The notes: a model not told the origin generated them from the letters alone. DNA of 64,000 nt from Lachnospiraceae bacterium XBD2001 (GCA_900116395.1 FPAN01000003.1:310001-374000); one strand, 5' to 3'; counted from the stretch's first letter, positions 52,302 to 62,751 are shown. Translations and numbers: made by a program.

Positions 52302-55300
52302 TTACAGTAAAGTAAATAATTGCTCCGTAGCCACATCAAAGCTCTGGTACTGCTTCATGGTAGTAAGCAGTTCCTTATCGTTTTGATATACAAAATCGCT
52401 TTGCATGCGATTCAATAAGAGATACCGGCTGAGTTCACCGTTCTCTACAATGTCCTGGTAAGACAATTCATTCTTATCCAACACCTCTTCGGTCGGTCCA
52501 TTCTCCCGCACAATCTCGTAGGTAATCCGCTCACCGAAGAACATCATAAACTGACGAACATAGATGCCGTCATACATCTCAATCATCTCTTCCCGAAGCT
52601 CTTCCCCGTCATCCTTCCGATATCGGATAAACAGTCTCTGCCGCGGTTCTCCGCGATACTCCGCGAACACCTTGTCATAGAGATGATACTTCACCACCAA
52701 ACGGTCATCCATACGACGGAAAAATCCGAAGTATACGTTCTTTAAGATGGAATCCCGTACCAACTCGTCCAACAGCTTGAACTCGTGATTCTCTAAGGAT
52801 TCTGCATAAGCAAAATGCTTCATCATGGCGATACGGCAACAATCATTGGTCTTCTCGCCACGACGTAACATACGATAAATCTGTGCAAATACATGCTCCG
52901 GAACATCCAAATCTTCCAAGATGTATTTGTGGGCAAGATAAGTTAGATACGCTTCCACAATCATCTTATTGTTCTTGTGTTCCAGATAGGACTCGAAAAT
53001 CTGGTAAGCCCGTTCATCCAAGGCATCCATATACAGCATCTGCGTTAAAATACGCTCTTCCAAGGCTGACGTATCCAACTGTCTGGCCGCCGCAAAGGTC
53101 CACAGGGTAATCATCTCTTCCGTAGGCCCAGCAAAATGATAATTCAGGTAGAACAACGTCTCTTCCGTAGATAGATACTGCTTCAACAAAGCCGCCGATA
53201 CACCAACCAAAAAGTCGTTGGTCTCATCCAGATTCTCCTGGAGCTTCTTGGTAACCAATCGAAGAATCAGCTTCTTCGATGCATTCCAAACATTGTACTC
53301 CGAGAAAATCTCATACGCCTTCTCATACTCATCACTCAGCACCAATAGCTCGAAAATAAAGCAAATGGTCTTGGAATCCAGATGCAAATAATCCTGTTCT
53401 TCCAGAAGATGCTCATTCAGAATGGATTCCTGACCATGGGCCTGTAAGAACTTAATGAAGAACGGATACATCTTATGTTTGTAATTGGACGCAATCCAAT
53501 CGGAATTATAGAATTCCACAATATGATCCATATCCTCAGAAGACAACTGGAATTCCTCTTCGAATTCTGTCAGGGCATGTACGAAGTAATGTAGCGGTTC
53601 TCTGGTAAGGGTCGTAAACTTCTCCAGAAGCTGCGGTCCCTGCAACAGAGTCTCAACAAAATACGCATGTTCATCCGTAATCAGATTGTTGCCCTTCTCT
53701 TCCAGGAAGATCTGATAATGATCCGTATACAGCGGCACATAGGCAATACGGTTCACCACCGGAACAATAATCGGCTCCGCTAACGCTTCTTCAAATACCA
53801 TCACCCGGGTGATATCCGGATAAATGCAGATAATCTTCTTGGTAAAAAACAAGGTTGCCATGGCATCCGCCACGTCCTCGTCAATCATTTTATGATCCAG
53901 GGCATCCTGATAAATAATGGCAAGATTGTCATCCATCCGTCCAGTGGCCATCTGCTCTAAGGCAAAACGTTCCATGGTCTTCTGGTACTGGTTGTAGATG
54001 CTCTCCTGGCTTCTCTTATTGGTGATGATATTGGCATATAAAAATGCCTTCATACTTGCCGGCAGGGAATTGTGATATCCGAAATACATAGCAACCGCAT
54101 TAGGTAACGGCTCAATGGAATCCTTCGGTAAGGACAGCAAAAATGCCTCAAATAATCCGGTGAGCTTAATCTCGTGGTCCACTCCAAGGGCATACCAGCT
54201 ATGATATACTTCTTCCACCTTATGGGCTGTAATCAGGTATTTTAAGATGGCAACCAGAAGCTCCTCTTCCGGATACAACTGGTAGGTCTGACCCACGATG
54301 GTAAAAACTCGCTCATTGAAGCCCTTCTCCTGTTCCAACAAATGGGTAATCTGAATGGCCAGATTACCGGTAATACCGTCATGCTTTCTGGCCCAGTTTA
54401 AAATCTTCAAAGAAAACGGATCAAACTTCTGAAGAAGGAACGGATCTTGGCAAATCAAGTCATAAGCTTCGATGTACAAAAACGGAGAATCAATGCCGTC
54501 CATAACCCAACGGGAAATGGCCTGTAGCTTCAAAGCCTTATTGGATACATATTCCTTGCGAAGGAACGTCAAAAACCAGAAGATCCGAACATCCTCCGGA
54601 CGCTCTCTGAAAATCAGCTCAATCTCTTTGGTCAGACGATCCACATAGCTCTCTTCCGGCTCAATCAAGGTACATAGATAGAGCAAATACGCCCATTCCG
54701 TAGACTTCTTGTCCGTAATATCCTGCTTCAGATTCTGAATCTCCCACAGGGCATCCTGGCGCTGCTTATTGGCAATCAGGGCATGGGTCTTAATCAGTCC
54801 GAAATACAGATTGCTCTGGATTTCTTCGTTCAAGGTGGACATCAGTGCAATGGTCTGGTTGCACCAGTCACCGGTGGTAATCTTACGAAGACGGTATGCC
54901 ACATAGAGGGATAACAATTGATACTCTGTTTTCTTGGCTTCCAAGCTTACCGAAGGAACCAGTTCCTCCTCGGCCTTCGTAGACGCCACAATCTGAATCT
55001 GGCGATGCTCTCCTGCCGCATCAAAATGAATCACTGCATAATTCTTGCCGGCATGAAGTCGATTCTTGTGAATGTAGTAGTTCAAAGACAGATTGCTTCC
55101 CACGAAGAAATCCGCCGTAATACACGTATTCTCTAACGTAATAAAGTCCGCATCACAGCTGATGCGAATATCGATGTAACCCCAGGTATTCTTGGTAATC
55201 TCAATGGATTCCTTCTGGTTCTCATCCACACTGTAATAATAGCGGTCTGCCGTATCCAAGGTATAGGACACCGGACTCTTTAAGTTGCAGGCAACCAAAA

Positions 55301-55841
55301 AAGCCTCCAAATTCCTAGAGGTTGGTGGCACACTCAAAAAACCGCGATACAATAACTGGATATTCCCTGCCTGATGAGAAATAAAGTCAGAAAAGCCCTT
55401 GGAATAAAACAATTGCATCGCCTCATTCCAATGACCGTTGGCCAGATTGGCAAAATCAGACAGTTCCCGAATCTCTCCAATGGAGGAGGTAGGATATTTG
55501 CGCACATAATGCACATCAAAAGGAAGGTGATACTCACATCCGTTCCCGATAATATCGAAACTACCGGAAATTGTATCCCCTTCGTAAAAGCCCTGATGAA
55601 TAACCTGATAATGGATTTTGGATTCTACTCCGTCAAACTGAGGTGTCGCAATCAGTATATATGGATTGGAACAATAGACCATCCCCCGAACCGGCACTTG
55701 ATTGGTACTGCGAATCACGAAATCCCCTTCGCACTTCTCGAATGCATTGCAGGAAATCTCGATCTTCTCCGGCTGAATATCTAAAATCGGCTTTTCATCA
55801 TCGAATTGTCCTTCCGACAAACGCCAAATTCTTCTGCGCAC
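52302..55841 (-). CDS. Large DUF5717 family protein (Ig-like ends, helical-repeat core)
   Basis: The protein has 1,179 residues. The start is GTG at 55841 (MRRRIWRLSEGQF), 6 bases after AAGGAG. The N-terminal ~110 residues look like an Ig/HYDIN-type beta domain (PEKIEISCNAFEKCEGDFVI); a second beta section follows (to ~290); residues ~300-1000 are alpha-helical repeats of TPR type; the C-terminal ~150 residues are again beta-rich. There is no signal peptide or membrane helix, so it is cytoplasmic. I know this family as DUF5717, with no known function. It begins the operon with DUF5716. Confidence 0.8.
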   Translation of the reverse strand: MRRRIWRLSEGQFDDEKPILDIQPEKIEISCNAFEKCEGDFVIRSTNQVPVRGMVYCSNPYILIATPQFDGVESKIHYQVIHQGFYEGDTISGSFDIIGNGCEYHLPFDVHYVRKYPTSSIGEIRELSDFANLANGHWNEAMQLFYSKGFSDFISHQAGNIQLLYRGFLSVPPTSRNLEAFLVACNLKSPVSYTLDTADRYYYSVDENQKESIEITKNTWGYIDIRISCDADFITLENTCITADFFVGSNLSLNYYIHKNRLHAGKNYAVIHFDAAGEHRQIQIVASTKAEEELVPSVSLEAKKTEYQLLSLYVAYRLRKITTGDWCNQTIALMSTLNEEIQSNLYFGLIKTHALIANKQRQDALWEIQNLKQDITDKKSTEWAYLLYLCTLIEPEESYVDRLTKEIELIFRERPEDVRIFWFLTFLRKEYVSNKALKLQAISRWVMDGIDSPFLYIEAYDLICQDPFLLQKFDPFSLKILNWARKHDGITGNLAIQITHLLEQEKGFNERVFTIVGQTYQLYPEEELLVAILKYLITAHKVEEVYHSWYALGVDHEIKLTGLFEAFLLSLPKDSIEPLPNAVAMYFGYHNSLPASMKAFLYANIITNKRSQESIYNQYQKTMERFALEQMATGRMDDNLAIIYQDALDHKMIDEDVADAMATLFFTKKIICIYPDITRVMVFEEALAEPIIVPVVNRIAYVPLYTDHYQIFLEEKGNNLITDEHAYFVETLLQGPQLLEKFTTLTREPLHYFVHALTEFEEEFQLSSEDMDHIVEFYNSDWIASNYKHKMYPFFIKFLQAHGQESILNEHLLEEQDYLHLDSKTICFIFELLVLSDEYEKAYEIFSEYNVWNASKKLILRLVTKKLQENLDETNDFLVGVSAALLKQYLSTEETLFYLNYHFAGPTEEMITLWTFAAARQLDTSALEERILTQMLYMDALDERAYQIFESYLEHKNNKMIVEAYLTYLAHKYILEDLDVPEHVFAQIYRMLRRGEKTNDCCRIAMMKHFAYAESLENHEFKLLDELVRDSILKNVYFGFFRRMDDRLVVKYHLYDKVFAEYRGEPRQRLFIRYRKDDGEELREEMIEMYDGIYVRQFMMFFGERITYEIVRENGPTEEVLDKNELSYQDIVENGELSRYLLLNRMQSDFVYQNDKELLTTMKQYQSFDVATEQLFTLL

Positions 55842-55868
55842 AATATGCTCCTTATAGTAATGGATCGG

Positions 55869-55896
55869 TTGATTTCCCGACCCAAAAAGCTATAAT
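55869..55896 (+). promoter_or_regulatory. Sigma-A promoter of the aminotransferase gene
   Basis: TTGATT (55869-55874) and TATAAT (55891-55896) have a 16-base spacer. The -10 lies 1 base from the -10 of the opposing promoter, so one polymerase should block the other. Confidence 0.55.
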
Positions 55897-55897
55897 G

Positions 55898-55926
55898 ATT
55901 ATAAACTATTTGCCTAGTACAAACAA
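55898..55926 (-). promoter_or_regulatory. Sigma-A promoter of the DUF5717/DUF5716 operon
   Basis: On the minus strand TTGTTT (55926-55921) and TATAAT (55903-55898) have a 17-base spacer. Predicted transcription starts near 55891, about 50 bases before the DUF5717 GTG. Confidence 0.65.
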
Positions 55927-55956
55927 GGCGCAAACCCCATTCGAAAGGACCAAATT

Positions 55957-57045
55957 ATGATTGAGCACAAGGATCATTTCCACGGAAGTGACTTAGAAAA
56001 AATAGAGGCACTTTACGGCATTCGCAAAGACGAAATTGTCAGTTTCTCCGCCAATGTGAATCCCCTTGGCATCTCCAAGAAGTTACGGAGCGAATTATCG
56101 GAACACATTGATGTGATCACCACCTATCCGGACCGTGAATACACCGCTCTTCGCCATGCCATTGCCACCTATTGCGGCACCAAGGAAGACCACATCATTG
56201 TCGGCAACGGCTCTACGGAGTTGATTGCTCTGTTTATCCAGATTACCCATCCTGCCAAGGCCTTAATCCTTGGCCCAACCTATTCCGAATACGAACGGGA
56301 AATTGCCTTGGAAGGCGGTCGTACCACCTATTATCCCCTTCGTGAGCAGCAGGATTTTAAGCTACAGTTAGAAGACTTCAAGAGTAAGTTAACAGATGAT
56401 TTGGATTTGGTGGTTCTCTGCAACCCCAACAACCCGACTTCTACCTGCATCAGCAAGAACGACATGCGGGATATCTTAGATGTCTGCAAGGAACATTCCA
56501 TCTATGTTATGGTAGATGAGACTTACGTCGAGTTCGTAGATGATATTGCCAGTGTCTCCGCGATTCCGTTAACCGCATATTACAACAATATCATTATCCT
56601 TCGCGGCACCAGCAAATTCTTTGCCGCTCCGGGATTACGCCTCGGATATGCCATTACCGGCAACACGGATTTATTACACCAGATCAATCAGTATAAGAAT
56701 CCATGGATGATCAACTCTCTCGCCGAGAAGGCCGGTGAGATTATGTTCTCCGATGTGGATTACATCAACGAAGCCAGAGATTTGATTATTTCCGAACGAA
56801 AGCGTTTATACGAGAAGTACAATGCAACCTCCCGATTCAAAGCCTATGCGCCAACTGCCAATTTCATGCTGCTGAAGATTTTGGATGAGAATGAATCTGC
56901 AGAGACCTTATTCGATCGGGCGATTCGTGAAAAAATGATGATTCGGGATTGTTCCACCTTCCCGTTCTTAAACGACCGATACATTCGCATCTGCTTCATG
57001 TCTCCGGAAGATAATGACCGTCTATTCGATTGCTTAACCAGATAA
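55957..57045 (+). CDS. PLP-dependent aminotransferase, CobD/HisC-like
   Basis: The protein has 362 residues. Class I/II aminotransferase motifs are clear: SANVNPLG at ~31-38, CNPNNPT (155-161), VDETY with Asp187, and PLP Lys220 in RGTSKFFAAPGLRLGY. The N-terminal HGSDLEKIEALYGI...FSANVNPLG is the pattern of threonine-phosphate decarboxylase CobD, but HisC (histidinol-phosphate aminotransferase) is close and cannot be excluded. No cobalamin or histidine genes adjoin it. AAAGGA ribosome site. Confidence 0.85.
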   Translation: MIEHKDHFHGSDLEKIEALYGIRKDEIVSFSANVNPLGISKKLRSELSEHIDVITTYPDREYTALRHAIATYCGTKEDHIIVGNGSTELIALFIQITHPAKALILGPTYSEYEREIALEGGRTTYYPLREQQDFKLQLEDFKSKLTDDLDLVVLCNPNNPTSTCISKNDMRDILDVCKEHSIYVMVDETYVEFVDDIASVSAIPLTAYYNNIIILRGTSKFFAAPGLRLGYAITGNTDLLHQINQYKNPWMINSLAEKAGEIMFSDVDYINEARDLIISERKRLYEKYNATSRFKAYAPTANFMLLKILDENESAETLFDRAIREKMMIRDCSTFPFLNDRYIRICFMSPEDNDRLFDCLTR

Positions 57046-57046
57046 A

Positions 57047-57077
57047 AAGAGCGTTGCCACACAAAGGCAACGCTCTT
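57047..57077. terminator. Bidirectional terminator between aminotransferase and chemoreceptor genes
   Basis: A perfect 12-base-pair stem (57047-57058 with 57066-57077) has a 7-base loop. It is followed by CTTCTTTTC on the plus strand and TTTATC-type sequence on the minus strand, and lies between two convergent genes. Confidence 0.85.
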
Positions 57078-57093
57078 CTTTTCTGCTCTTTTC

Positions 57094-59217
57094 CTATGAC
57101 TCATCGGAAAGTCTGAACTCGTTAACAATATCATTCAGGTTAGAGGATACACCCTGCTGGTTCTCAGCCATCATATTAATATCCTGAACCATATCCGATA
57201 CTTCGGCAATGGTATCTGTTACAGATGCAGACTCTTCTGCAGTCTCCGTTGCGCTCTCTGCAATGGAAGCCACTGCGGAATTCACCTGATCCATAGACTC
57301 ACGAATATAACCAACCATATCTGCGGTCTGGGTGGTCAATTCACCGAAGGACTGGGCATCTGCGCCATACTGCTGTCCCACACTGATAAAGTGCTCATAA
57401 TCCGGAGCGACGGTATCCTTGACAAAGGATAACAGCTCGCCGGAGCTTCGATCCAGGGAGGTAAATGCCTCTTGAATCTTATCAATGGTTTCCTGAATCT
57501 GGGTTACAGCTTCTGCAGTCTCGCTTGCCAACTTATTAATCTCGGATGCTACAACCGCGAATCCACGGCCATGTTCTCCGGCTCTTGCAGCCTCAATGGA
57601 AGCATTCAAGGACAACAGATTAATCTGGCTGGCAATATCGGAAATAGAATCTGCAAGAGTTCCAATCTCGCTGATAACCGTTGCCTGCTTGCTGGCGGAT
57701 TCCAATTCCATTCCACGTTGTTTTGCAATGCTAATCGCCCGGTCACAAGATTCTCTGGACTGGCGCTCAATGTCCTCTGCACGCTTTTTAATCTCTTCTA
57801 CCTGTGCTTTGGTATGCTCGGTTTCCTCAGCCAACTGCTGTACGGAGGAATTGACCTCATTTGCAGATGCAGATACCTCTTCCGTTGCAGCACCGGTATT
57901 GGTCATTGCATCATTTACCTTCATCATTGCATCACGAATGATTTCAAAACGATGGCTCAAATCCGTTGCAACTACATTCAATCTGGAGGAAGAATCGCTG
58001 ACCTCATCGGATCCGTGAGAAATGTTACGAATCACAGAGGAATTGGACTCATACATATAATTCAAGGAATCTGACATCTGGCCGATTTCATCCCGTCGGT
58101 TGACACGAATCTTCTCAATGGTAAAGTTACCCTGAGCAAGCTCTGCAGCAAACTGTTTGACTGCAATGATTGGCTTGGCAATACCACCGGCAACCAACCA
58201 AATAATCAGCACACAAACCAAAACAGAAATGATACAAATCGGAATGGTAACCTGGGTCATCCTCGTTGCAGCAGCGTTAATCTCCGCCGTCTTCATACTA
58301 ATCAACAGCTTCCAGTTTACACCCGGAACAGTGGTATAGAATACGCTGTTATCACCATAAGAGGTTTCACCGGTTTCATTACCGATGACTTCTGCAGCGA
58401 TACTGTTGATACCCTCATCGGTATCATCTGCCATATTCATTCCGGAACCGTATTTTTCCTCATCTTCACAATAGATATAGGTTCCATCGGACATGGTAAG
58501 AATTGCATGACCGGTCTGACCTACCTGAATCTGGCCAATGACTTCGGAGATGGTACCAAGACTAATATCAACGGTAATACAACCCAAAAACTTTCCGTTC
58601 TTAATAATCGGTGCGGAACAGCTGGCCATAACCGTACCGGATGCCGGATCGTAATACGGATCTGTAATGTTTGCCTGTACTTCACCTACACTCTGTGTCT
58701 GTTTATAATATTCCTGGTCAAAATAATTATACTCTGCATTGGAATACTCCCAATCTTCCACGATGGAGTCTCCGTCACGATACCAGTAAGGACCAACATA
58801 TTCCTGGTCTACGTAAGCTTCATCACCGGTATAGACCTTCGGTTCGAACCAAATACCGGAGCCAAGAATCAGCTCATTATTTAAAACCGTTTCGGAGAAA
58901 ATGCCTTTGTACGTGGCCATATCTGTATTCTGATAGGTATTGCCCACCAAAAAAGCAAGATTCTCGCAAGTGATTCGAATCTCCTGTAACTTGCCGTCCA
59001 CATAACTGGAATTTGCATCTAGAATTGCTTCTAATTTCTCTGCGGACTCTGCCTTAATCGCATTGCTTGCCATCTGGCCACTTACTAAAGCAACTACATT
59101 GACAGCAATGATAACTACCGGCAAAATGACTGCCAGTAATCGTCCCTTGATTCCCAACCCCTTCTTGGATGTCTGCCCGGATGCAGACTTTGGTGCTTTC
59201 TTACTTGTCTTAGCCAT
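57094..59217 (-). CDS. Methyl-accepting chemotaxis protein with dCache sensor
   Basis: The protein has 707 residues from the ATG at 59217 ([10 protein letters not shown]); an ATG two codons earlier is too close to AGGAGAG. A membrane helix (~24-48), an extracellular dCache-type sensor (~50-320), a second membrane helix (~325-347), a HAMP domain ([18 protein letters not shown]...) and the signalling domain with the conserved hairpin tip ([25 protein letters not shown]) follow in order. The ligand cannot be told. There is no C-terminal CheR/CheB-tethering pentapeptide. It lies apart from the fla/che operon, with a -10 box TATAAT (59270-59265) upstream. Confidence 0.95.
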   Translation of the reverse strand: MAKTSKKAPKSASGQTSKKGLGIKGRLLAVILPVVIIAVNVVALVSGQMASNAIKAESAEKLEAILDANSSYVDGKLQEIRITCENLAFLVGNTYQNTDMATYKGIFSETVLNNELILGSGIWFEPKVYTGDEAYVDQEYVGPYWYRDGDSIVEDWEYSNAEYNYFDQEYYKQTQSVGEVQANITDPYYDPASGTVMASCSAPIIKNGKFLGCITVDISLGTISEVIGQIQVGQTGHAILTMSDGTYIYCEDEEKYGSGMNMADDTDEGINSIAAEVIGNETGETSYGDNSVFYTTVPGVNWKLLISMKTAEINAAATRMTQVTIPICIISVLVCVLIIWLVAGGIAKPIIAVKQFAAELAQGNFTIEKIRVNRRDEIGQMSDSLNYMYESNSSVIRNISHGSDEVSDSSSRLNVVATDLSHRFEIIRDAMMKVNDAMTNTGAATEEVSASANEVNSSVQQLAEETEHTKAQVEEIKKRAEDIERQSRESCDRAISIAKQRGMELESASKQATVISEIGTLADSISDIASQINLLSLNASIEAARAGEHGRGFAVVASEINKLASETAEAVTQIQETIDKIQEAFTSLDRSSGELLSFVKDTVAPDYEHFISVGQQYGADAQSFGELTTQTADMVGYIRESMDQVNSAVASIAESATETAEESASVTDTIAEVSDMVQDINMMAENQQGVSSNLNDIVNEFRLSDES

Positions 59218-59264
59218 AGTCATCTCTCCTTTGCGAACAAAGCATCTTGTAATATTTCATGTCT

Positions 59265-59288
59265 ATTATACTACAGAAAATTGACAGT
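59265..59288 (-). promoter_or_regulatory. Possible chemoreceptor promoter
   Basis: TATAAT (59270-59265, minus strand) is a perfect -10; the -35 candidates are weak. I looked for a sigma-28 motif (TAAA-N15-GCCGATAA) and found none. An inverted repeat TTGACAG/CTGTCAA flanks the region just upstream (59281-59338). Confidence 0.4.
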
Positions 59289-59354
59289 TGACCATATTAT
59301 CTTTTAATTTATGCATTTTTGAACATTTTATCTGTCAATGCAAAAGAATAAAAA

Positions 59355-59384
59355 AAGACTCACAGGATTACTCCCATGAGTCTT
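59355..59384 (-). terminator. Intrinsic terminator of tpiA
   Basis: An 8-base-pair stem (59384-59377 with 59362-59355) with a short inner helix is followed on the minus strand by TTTTTT, 15 bases after the tpiA stop. It ends the gap-pgk-tpiA transcript before the chemoreceptor gene. Confidence 0.85.
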
Positions 59385-59398
59385 CGAATACAATGCAA

Positions 59399-60145
59399 TT
59401 ATGCGTTCACGATCTTACCGAAGTCAGGCTTCAGAGAAGCTCCACCAATCAAACCACCATCGATGTTTGGCTTGGAAAGAAGTTCAGCAGCATTGCCTGC
59501 GTTCATAGATCCGCCGTACTGGATACGAACTGCCTCAGCAGTAGCACCATCGTACAACTTTGCAATCAGCTCACGGATGAATCCGCAAACTTCCTCTGCC
59601 TGATCTGCAGTAGCAGTCTCGCCGGTTCCGATTGCCCAGATTGGCTCGTAAGCGATAACCAGATTCTTCACCTGATCAGCAGTTACGCCGCTAAGGTCCC
59701 AAGTAATCTGACGCTCAATCCACTCCTTGTAAGTACCAGCCTTACGAAGTGCAAGAGACTCACCACAGCAAAGGATTGGCTTTAAGCCGGCAGCGAATGC
59801 CTTCTTAACCTTAGCATTGATTAAGATATCGTTCTCACCGAAGATATCTCTTCTCTCAGAATGACCCATGATGACATACTTCACGCCTGCATCAACAAGC
59901 ATTGGAGCAGAAATTTCACCGGTGAATGCACCCTTATCCTCAATGTAGAAGTTCTCGGCACCAACAGATACGTTCGTACCCTTAACAGCCTCTACAACAG
60001 GAACGATGTCGATTGCAGGAACGCAATATACAACATCAACGTCATCATTTACTACTAAATCTTTTAACTCAGCAACAAGCTTAACAGCCTCAGATGGAGT
60101 CATGTTCATCTTCCAGTTGCCGGCAATAATTCTTCTTCTAGACAT
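59399..60145 (-). CDS. tpiA: Triose-phosphate isomerase
   Basis: The protein has 248 residues. [10 protein letters not shown] at the start, catalytic His in IMGHSERR, catalytic Glu in [11 protein letters not shown], and the phosphate loop YGGSMN...GGASL are present. It interconverts dihydroxyacetone phosphate and glyceraldehyde 3-phosphate. It is the last gene of the glycolytic cluster; a long palindrome lies between it and pgk. Confidence 0.97.
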   Translation of the reverse strand: MSRRRIIAGNWKMNMTPSEAVKLVAELKDLVVNDDVDVVYCVPAIDIVPVVEAVKGTNVSVGAENFYIEDKGAFTGEISAPMLVDAGVKYVIMGHSERRDIFGENDILINAKVKKAFAAGLKPILCCGESLALRKAGTYKEWIERQITWDLSGVTADQVKNLVIAYEPIWAIGTGETATADQAEEVCGFIRELIAKLYDGATAEAVRIQYGGSMNAGNAAELLSKPNIDGGLIGGASLKPDFGKIVNA

Positions 60146-60180
60146 ATTAAATTACATCCTCCCAAATTATTTAAATCTGT

Positions 60181-60286
60181 AATAAGCGTTAGATGGATGT
60201 TTATCTACAAGGCAGTGATTGCGACGATGTACTGGGTACATCGAGCAAGCACTAACGCAGTAGATATCATGCAGATAATGCTTATT
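60181..60286. repeat. Long imperfect palindrome between pgk and tpiA
   Basis: The arms (60181-60232 and 60236-60286) pair over most of their length around a TGG centre at 60233-60235. The inner 8 bases (CGATGTAC with GTACATCG) and outer 7 (AATAAGC with GCTTATT) are perfect, with TATCTAC/GTAGATA in the middle. One arm contains the pgk stop codon. It fits an intergenic repeat of ERIC/MITE size or a large message-stabilising hairpin. It has no T-run, so it is not a simple terminator. Confidence 0.7.
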
Positions 60287-61493
60287 TATCGTTAGCTGCT
60301 GCTACGCCAGGAAGCTCCTTACCCTCTAAGAACTCAAGGGAAGCTCCGCCACCGGTAGAGATATGGCTCATCTTGTCGCCGAATCCCATCTGGTTAACAG
60401 CTGCAGCGGAATCACCACCACCGATAATGGTAGTAGCATCGGTCTCAGCCAAAGCCTTAGCTACTGCAAGAGTACCTGCAGCAAGAGTAGGGTTCTCGAA
60501 TACACCCATCGGTCCGTTCCAAACAACGGTCTTAGCGGTCTTAACAGCATCTGCGAAAAGAGCTGCGGTCTTAGGTCCGATATCGCAACCTTCACGATCT
60601 GCAGGCATCTTGTCAGCATCAACAACAACGGTCTCAACCTCAGCATCGATTGGATTTGGGAACTCCTTAATGGTTACAGCATCAACCGGAAGAAGCAACT
60701 TCTTACCAAGCTTTTCAGCCTTAGCCATCATTTCCTTACAGTAATCCAACTTCTCGTTGTCTACAAGAGAGGTACCAATCTCATATCCCTGAGCCTTCAG
60801 GAAGGTATAAGCCATACCACCACCGATAATCAAGGTATCGCACTTCTCAAGTAAGTTGTTGATTACGTTCAACTTGTCAGCAACCTTAGCACCACCAAGG
60901 ATAGCTACGAATGGACGTACTGGATTCTCAACTGCATTACCAAGGAAGTCAATCTCCTTCTGCATTAAGTATCCAACAACAGCGGTGTCAACTAAGCTAG
61001 CTACACCAACGTTAGAGCAATGTGCTCTGTGAGCGGTTCCGAATGCATCGTTAACGAATACATCGCAGATAGAAGCAAGATCCTTAGAGAAAGCCTCTCC
61101 GTTCTTGGTCTCTTCTGGGCGGAATCTGGTGTTCTCAAGTAAGATTACATCTCCATTCTTCATAGCCTCTACAGCTGCACGAGCGTTAGGGCCAACAACT
61201 TCAGGATCAGCAGCGAACTTCACTTCCTGTCCGAGAAGCTCAGATAATCTCTTAGCTACAGGAGCAAGAGTCTTGGTCTGCTTATCCTCTTCTGTCTTAA
61301 CCTTACCAAGGTGAGAGCAAAGAATTACCTTGCCACCGTCAGCGATTAACTTCTTGATTGTAGGAAGAGCAGCTACCAGACGGTTCTCGTCAGTAATCTG
61401 GCCATCCTTCAAAGGAACGTTGAAGTCGCATCTGCAAAGAACTCTCTTGCCGTTTACGTTGATGTCATCAACTGATTTCTTATTTAATCCCAT
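60282..61493 (-). CDS. pgk: Phosphoglycerate kinase
   Basis: The protein has 403 residues. The substrate motif [18 protein letters not shown], the [16 protein letters not shown] segment ([12 protein letters not shown]) and the nucleotide-binding GGGDSAAAV near the C-terminus are clear. It makes ATP from 1,3-bisphosphoglycerate. GGAGG lies before the ATG. It is preceded by an intrinsic terminator just after gap, with no visible room for a separate promoter. Confidence 0.97.
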   Translation of the reverse strand: MGLNKKSVDDINVNGKRVLCRCDFNVPLKDGQITDENRLVAALPTIKKLIADGGKVILCSHLGKVKTEEDKQTKTLAPVAKRLSELLGQEVKFAADPEVVGPNARAAVEAMKNGDVILLENTRFRPEETKNGEAFSKDLASICDVFVNDAFGTAHRAHCSNVGVASLVDTAVVGYLMQKEIDFLGNAVENPVRPFVAILGGAKVADKLNVINNLLEKCDTLIIGGGMAYTFLKAQGYEIGTSLVDNEKLDYCKEMMAKAEKLGKKLLLPVDAVTIKEFPNPIDAEVETVVVDADKMPADREGCDIGPKTAALFADAVKTAKTVVWNGPMGVFENPTLAAGTLAVAKALAETDATTIIGGGDSAAAVNQMGFGDKMSHISTGGGASLEFLEGKELPGVAAANDK

Positions 61494-61526
61494 GTCATAA
61501 CCTCCGTTACGTTTTTAATAAAAAAT

Positions 61527-61549
61527 GGTCCGGTCCAAAAGACCGGACC
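61527..61549 (-). terminator. Intrinsic terminator/attenuator between gap and pgk
   Basis: A perfect 9-base-pair stem (GGTCCGGTC with GACCGGACC) with a 5-base loop is followed on the minus strand by ATTTTTT (to 61520). It lies 25 bases after the gap stop and only about 26 bases upstream of the pgk ATG, so pgk-tpiA expression must rest on read-through. Confidence 0.85.
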
Positions 61550-61574
61550 CAAATTGAGTCTAAGATTCGATAAA

Positions 61575-62591
61575 TTATGCTAACTCAGAGAAGTACTTGA
61601 TAGTACGAACCATCTGAGAAGTGTAGCTGTTCTCGTTATCATACCAAGAAACAACCTGAACCTCATACTGGTCATCAGAAATCTTGGATACCATGGTCTG
61701 AGTTGCATCGAATAAAGAACCATATCTCATACCAACGATATCGGAAGATACGATCTCATCTTCGTTGTAACCGAAAGACTCGTTAGCAGCAGCCTTCATA
61801 GCAGCGTTAATGCCTTCAACGGTAACGTCCTTCTTGTTAACAACAGCGGTAAGAATTGTAGTAGAACCGGTAGGGGTAGGTACACGCTGTGCGGAACCGA
61901 TTAACTTACCGTTCAACTCTGGGATAACAAGGCCGATTGCCTTAGCTGCACCAGTGCTGTTAGGAACGATGTTAACTGCAGCTGCACGGGATCTACGAAG
62001 ATCACCCTTACGCTGAGGTCCATCAAGAGTCATCTGATCACCGGTGTATGCATGGATAGTTACCATGATACCGGACTGAATAGGAGCAAACTTGTTCAAT
62101 GCATCAGCCATAGGAGCTAAGCAGTTAGTTGTACAAGAAGCTGCAGAGATGATGGTATCAGAAGCCTTCAAAGTCTCGTGGTTAGTGTTGTAAACGATTG
62201 TAGGAAGATCATTTCCAGCAGGTGCGGAAATAACAACCTTACGTGCTCCAGCGTTGATGTGTGCCTGAGCCTTCTCCTTGCTGGTGTAGAAACCAGAGCA
62301 CTCAAGAACAACGTCAACCTTCAACTCACCCCATGGGCAGTTGTTGGCATCAGGGAATGCATAAATCTTGATCTCCTTACCACAAACAGTGATGGAATCC
62401 TCACCTGCAGTAACCTGATCTGCATGCTCATACTTACCCTGAGAAGAATCATACTTTAATAAATGTGCAAGCATCTTAGGGCTAGTAAGATCGTTGATTG
62501 CAACAACCTCATATCCCTCTGCTCCGAACATCTGACGGAAAGCCAGACGACCAATACGACCGAAACCATTGATAGCTACTCTAACTGCCAT
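61575..62591 (-). CDS. gap: Glyceraldehyde-3-phosphate dehydrogenase
   Basis: The protein has 338 residues. The NAD-binding start ([18 protein letters not shown]) and the catalytic Cys in [17 protein letters not shown] are clear. It is the first and strongest gene of the glycolytic cluster gap-pgk-tpiA. An AGGAGG ribosome site lies before the ATG, with a good promoter at 62658-62686. No cggR repressor gene is seen upstream. Confidence 0.97.
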   Translation of the reverse strand: MAVRVAINGFGRIGRLAFRQMFGAEGYEVVAINDLTSPKMLAHLLKYDSSQGKYEHADQVTAGEDSITVCGKEIKIYAFPDANNCPWGELKVDVVLECSGFYTSKEKAQAHINAGARKVVISAPAGNDLPTIVYNTNHETLKASDTIISAASCTTNCLAPMADALNKFAPIQSGIMVTIHAYTGDQMTLDGPQRKGDLRRSRAAAVNIVPNSTGAAKAIGLVIPELNGKLIGSAQRVPTPTGSTTILTAVVNKKDVTVEGINAAMKAAANESFGYNEDEIVSSDIVGMRYGSLFDATQTMVSKISDDQYEVQVVSWYDNENSYTSQMVRTIKYFSELA

Positions 62592-62657
62592 TTTGTTTCC
62601 TCCTAATTATATATAAAATTTATTGGGCGCGGGCTTAAAACACCCGACGCAACTATT

Positions 62658-62686
62658 ATTTTAATCGACTTCATATGCGATTGCAA
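62658..62686 (-). promoter_or_regulatory. Sigma-A promoter of the gap cluster
   Basis: On the minus strand TTGCAA (62686-62681) and TAAAAT (62663-62658) have a 17-base spacer; the leader to the gap ATG is about 60 bases. Confidence 0.7.
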
Positions 62687-62751
62687 GACCTTTAGATTGT
62701 ATTTGATATTTTTTTCACACTATCCCGTCCCGCTATTTTCGGACTTCTTCC

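Noticed and set aside
59224..59398. Sigma-28 promoter for the chemoreceptor gene
   Set aside because: No TAAA-N15-GCCGATAA-like match was found; the best element is a vegetative TATAAT box.
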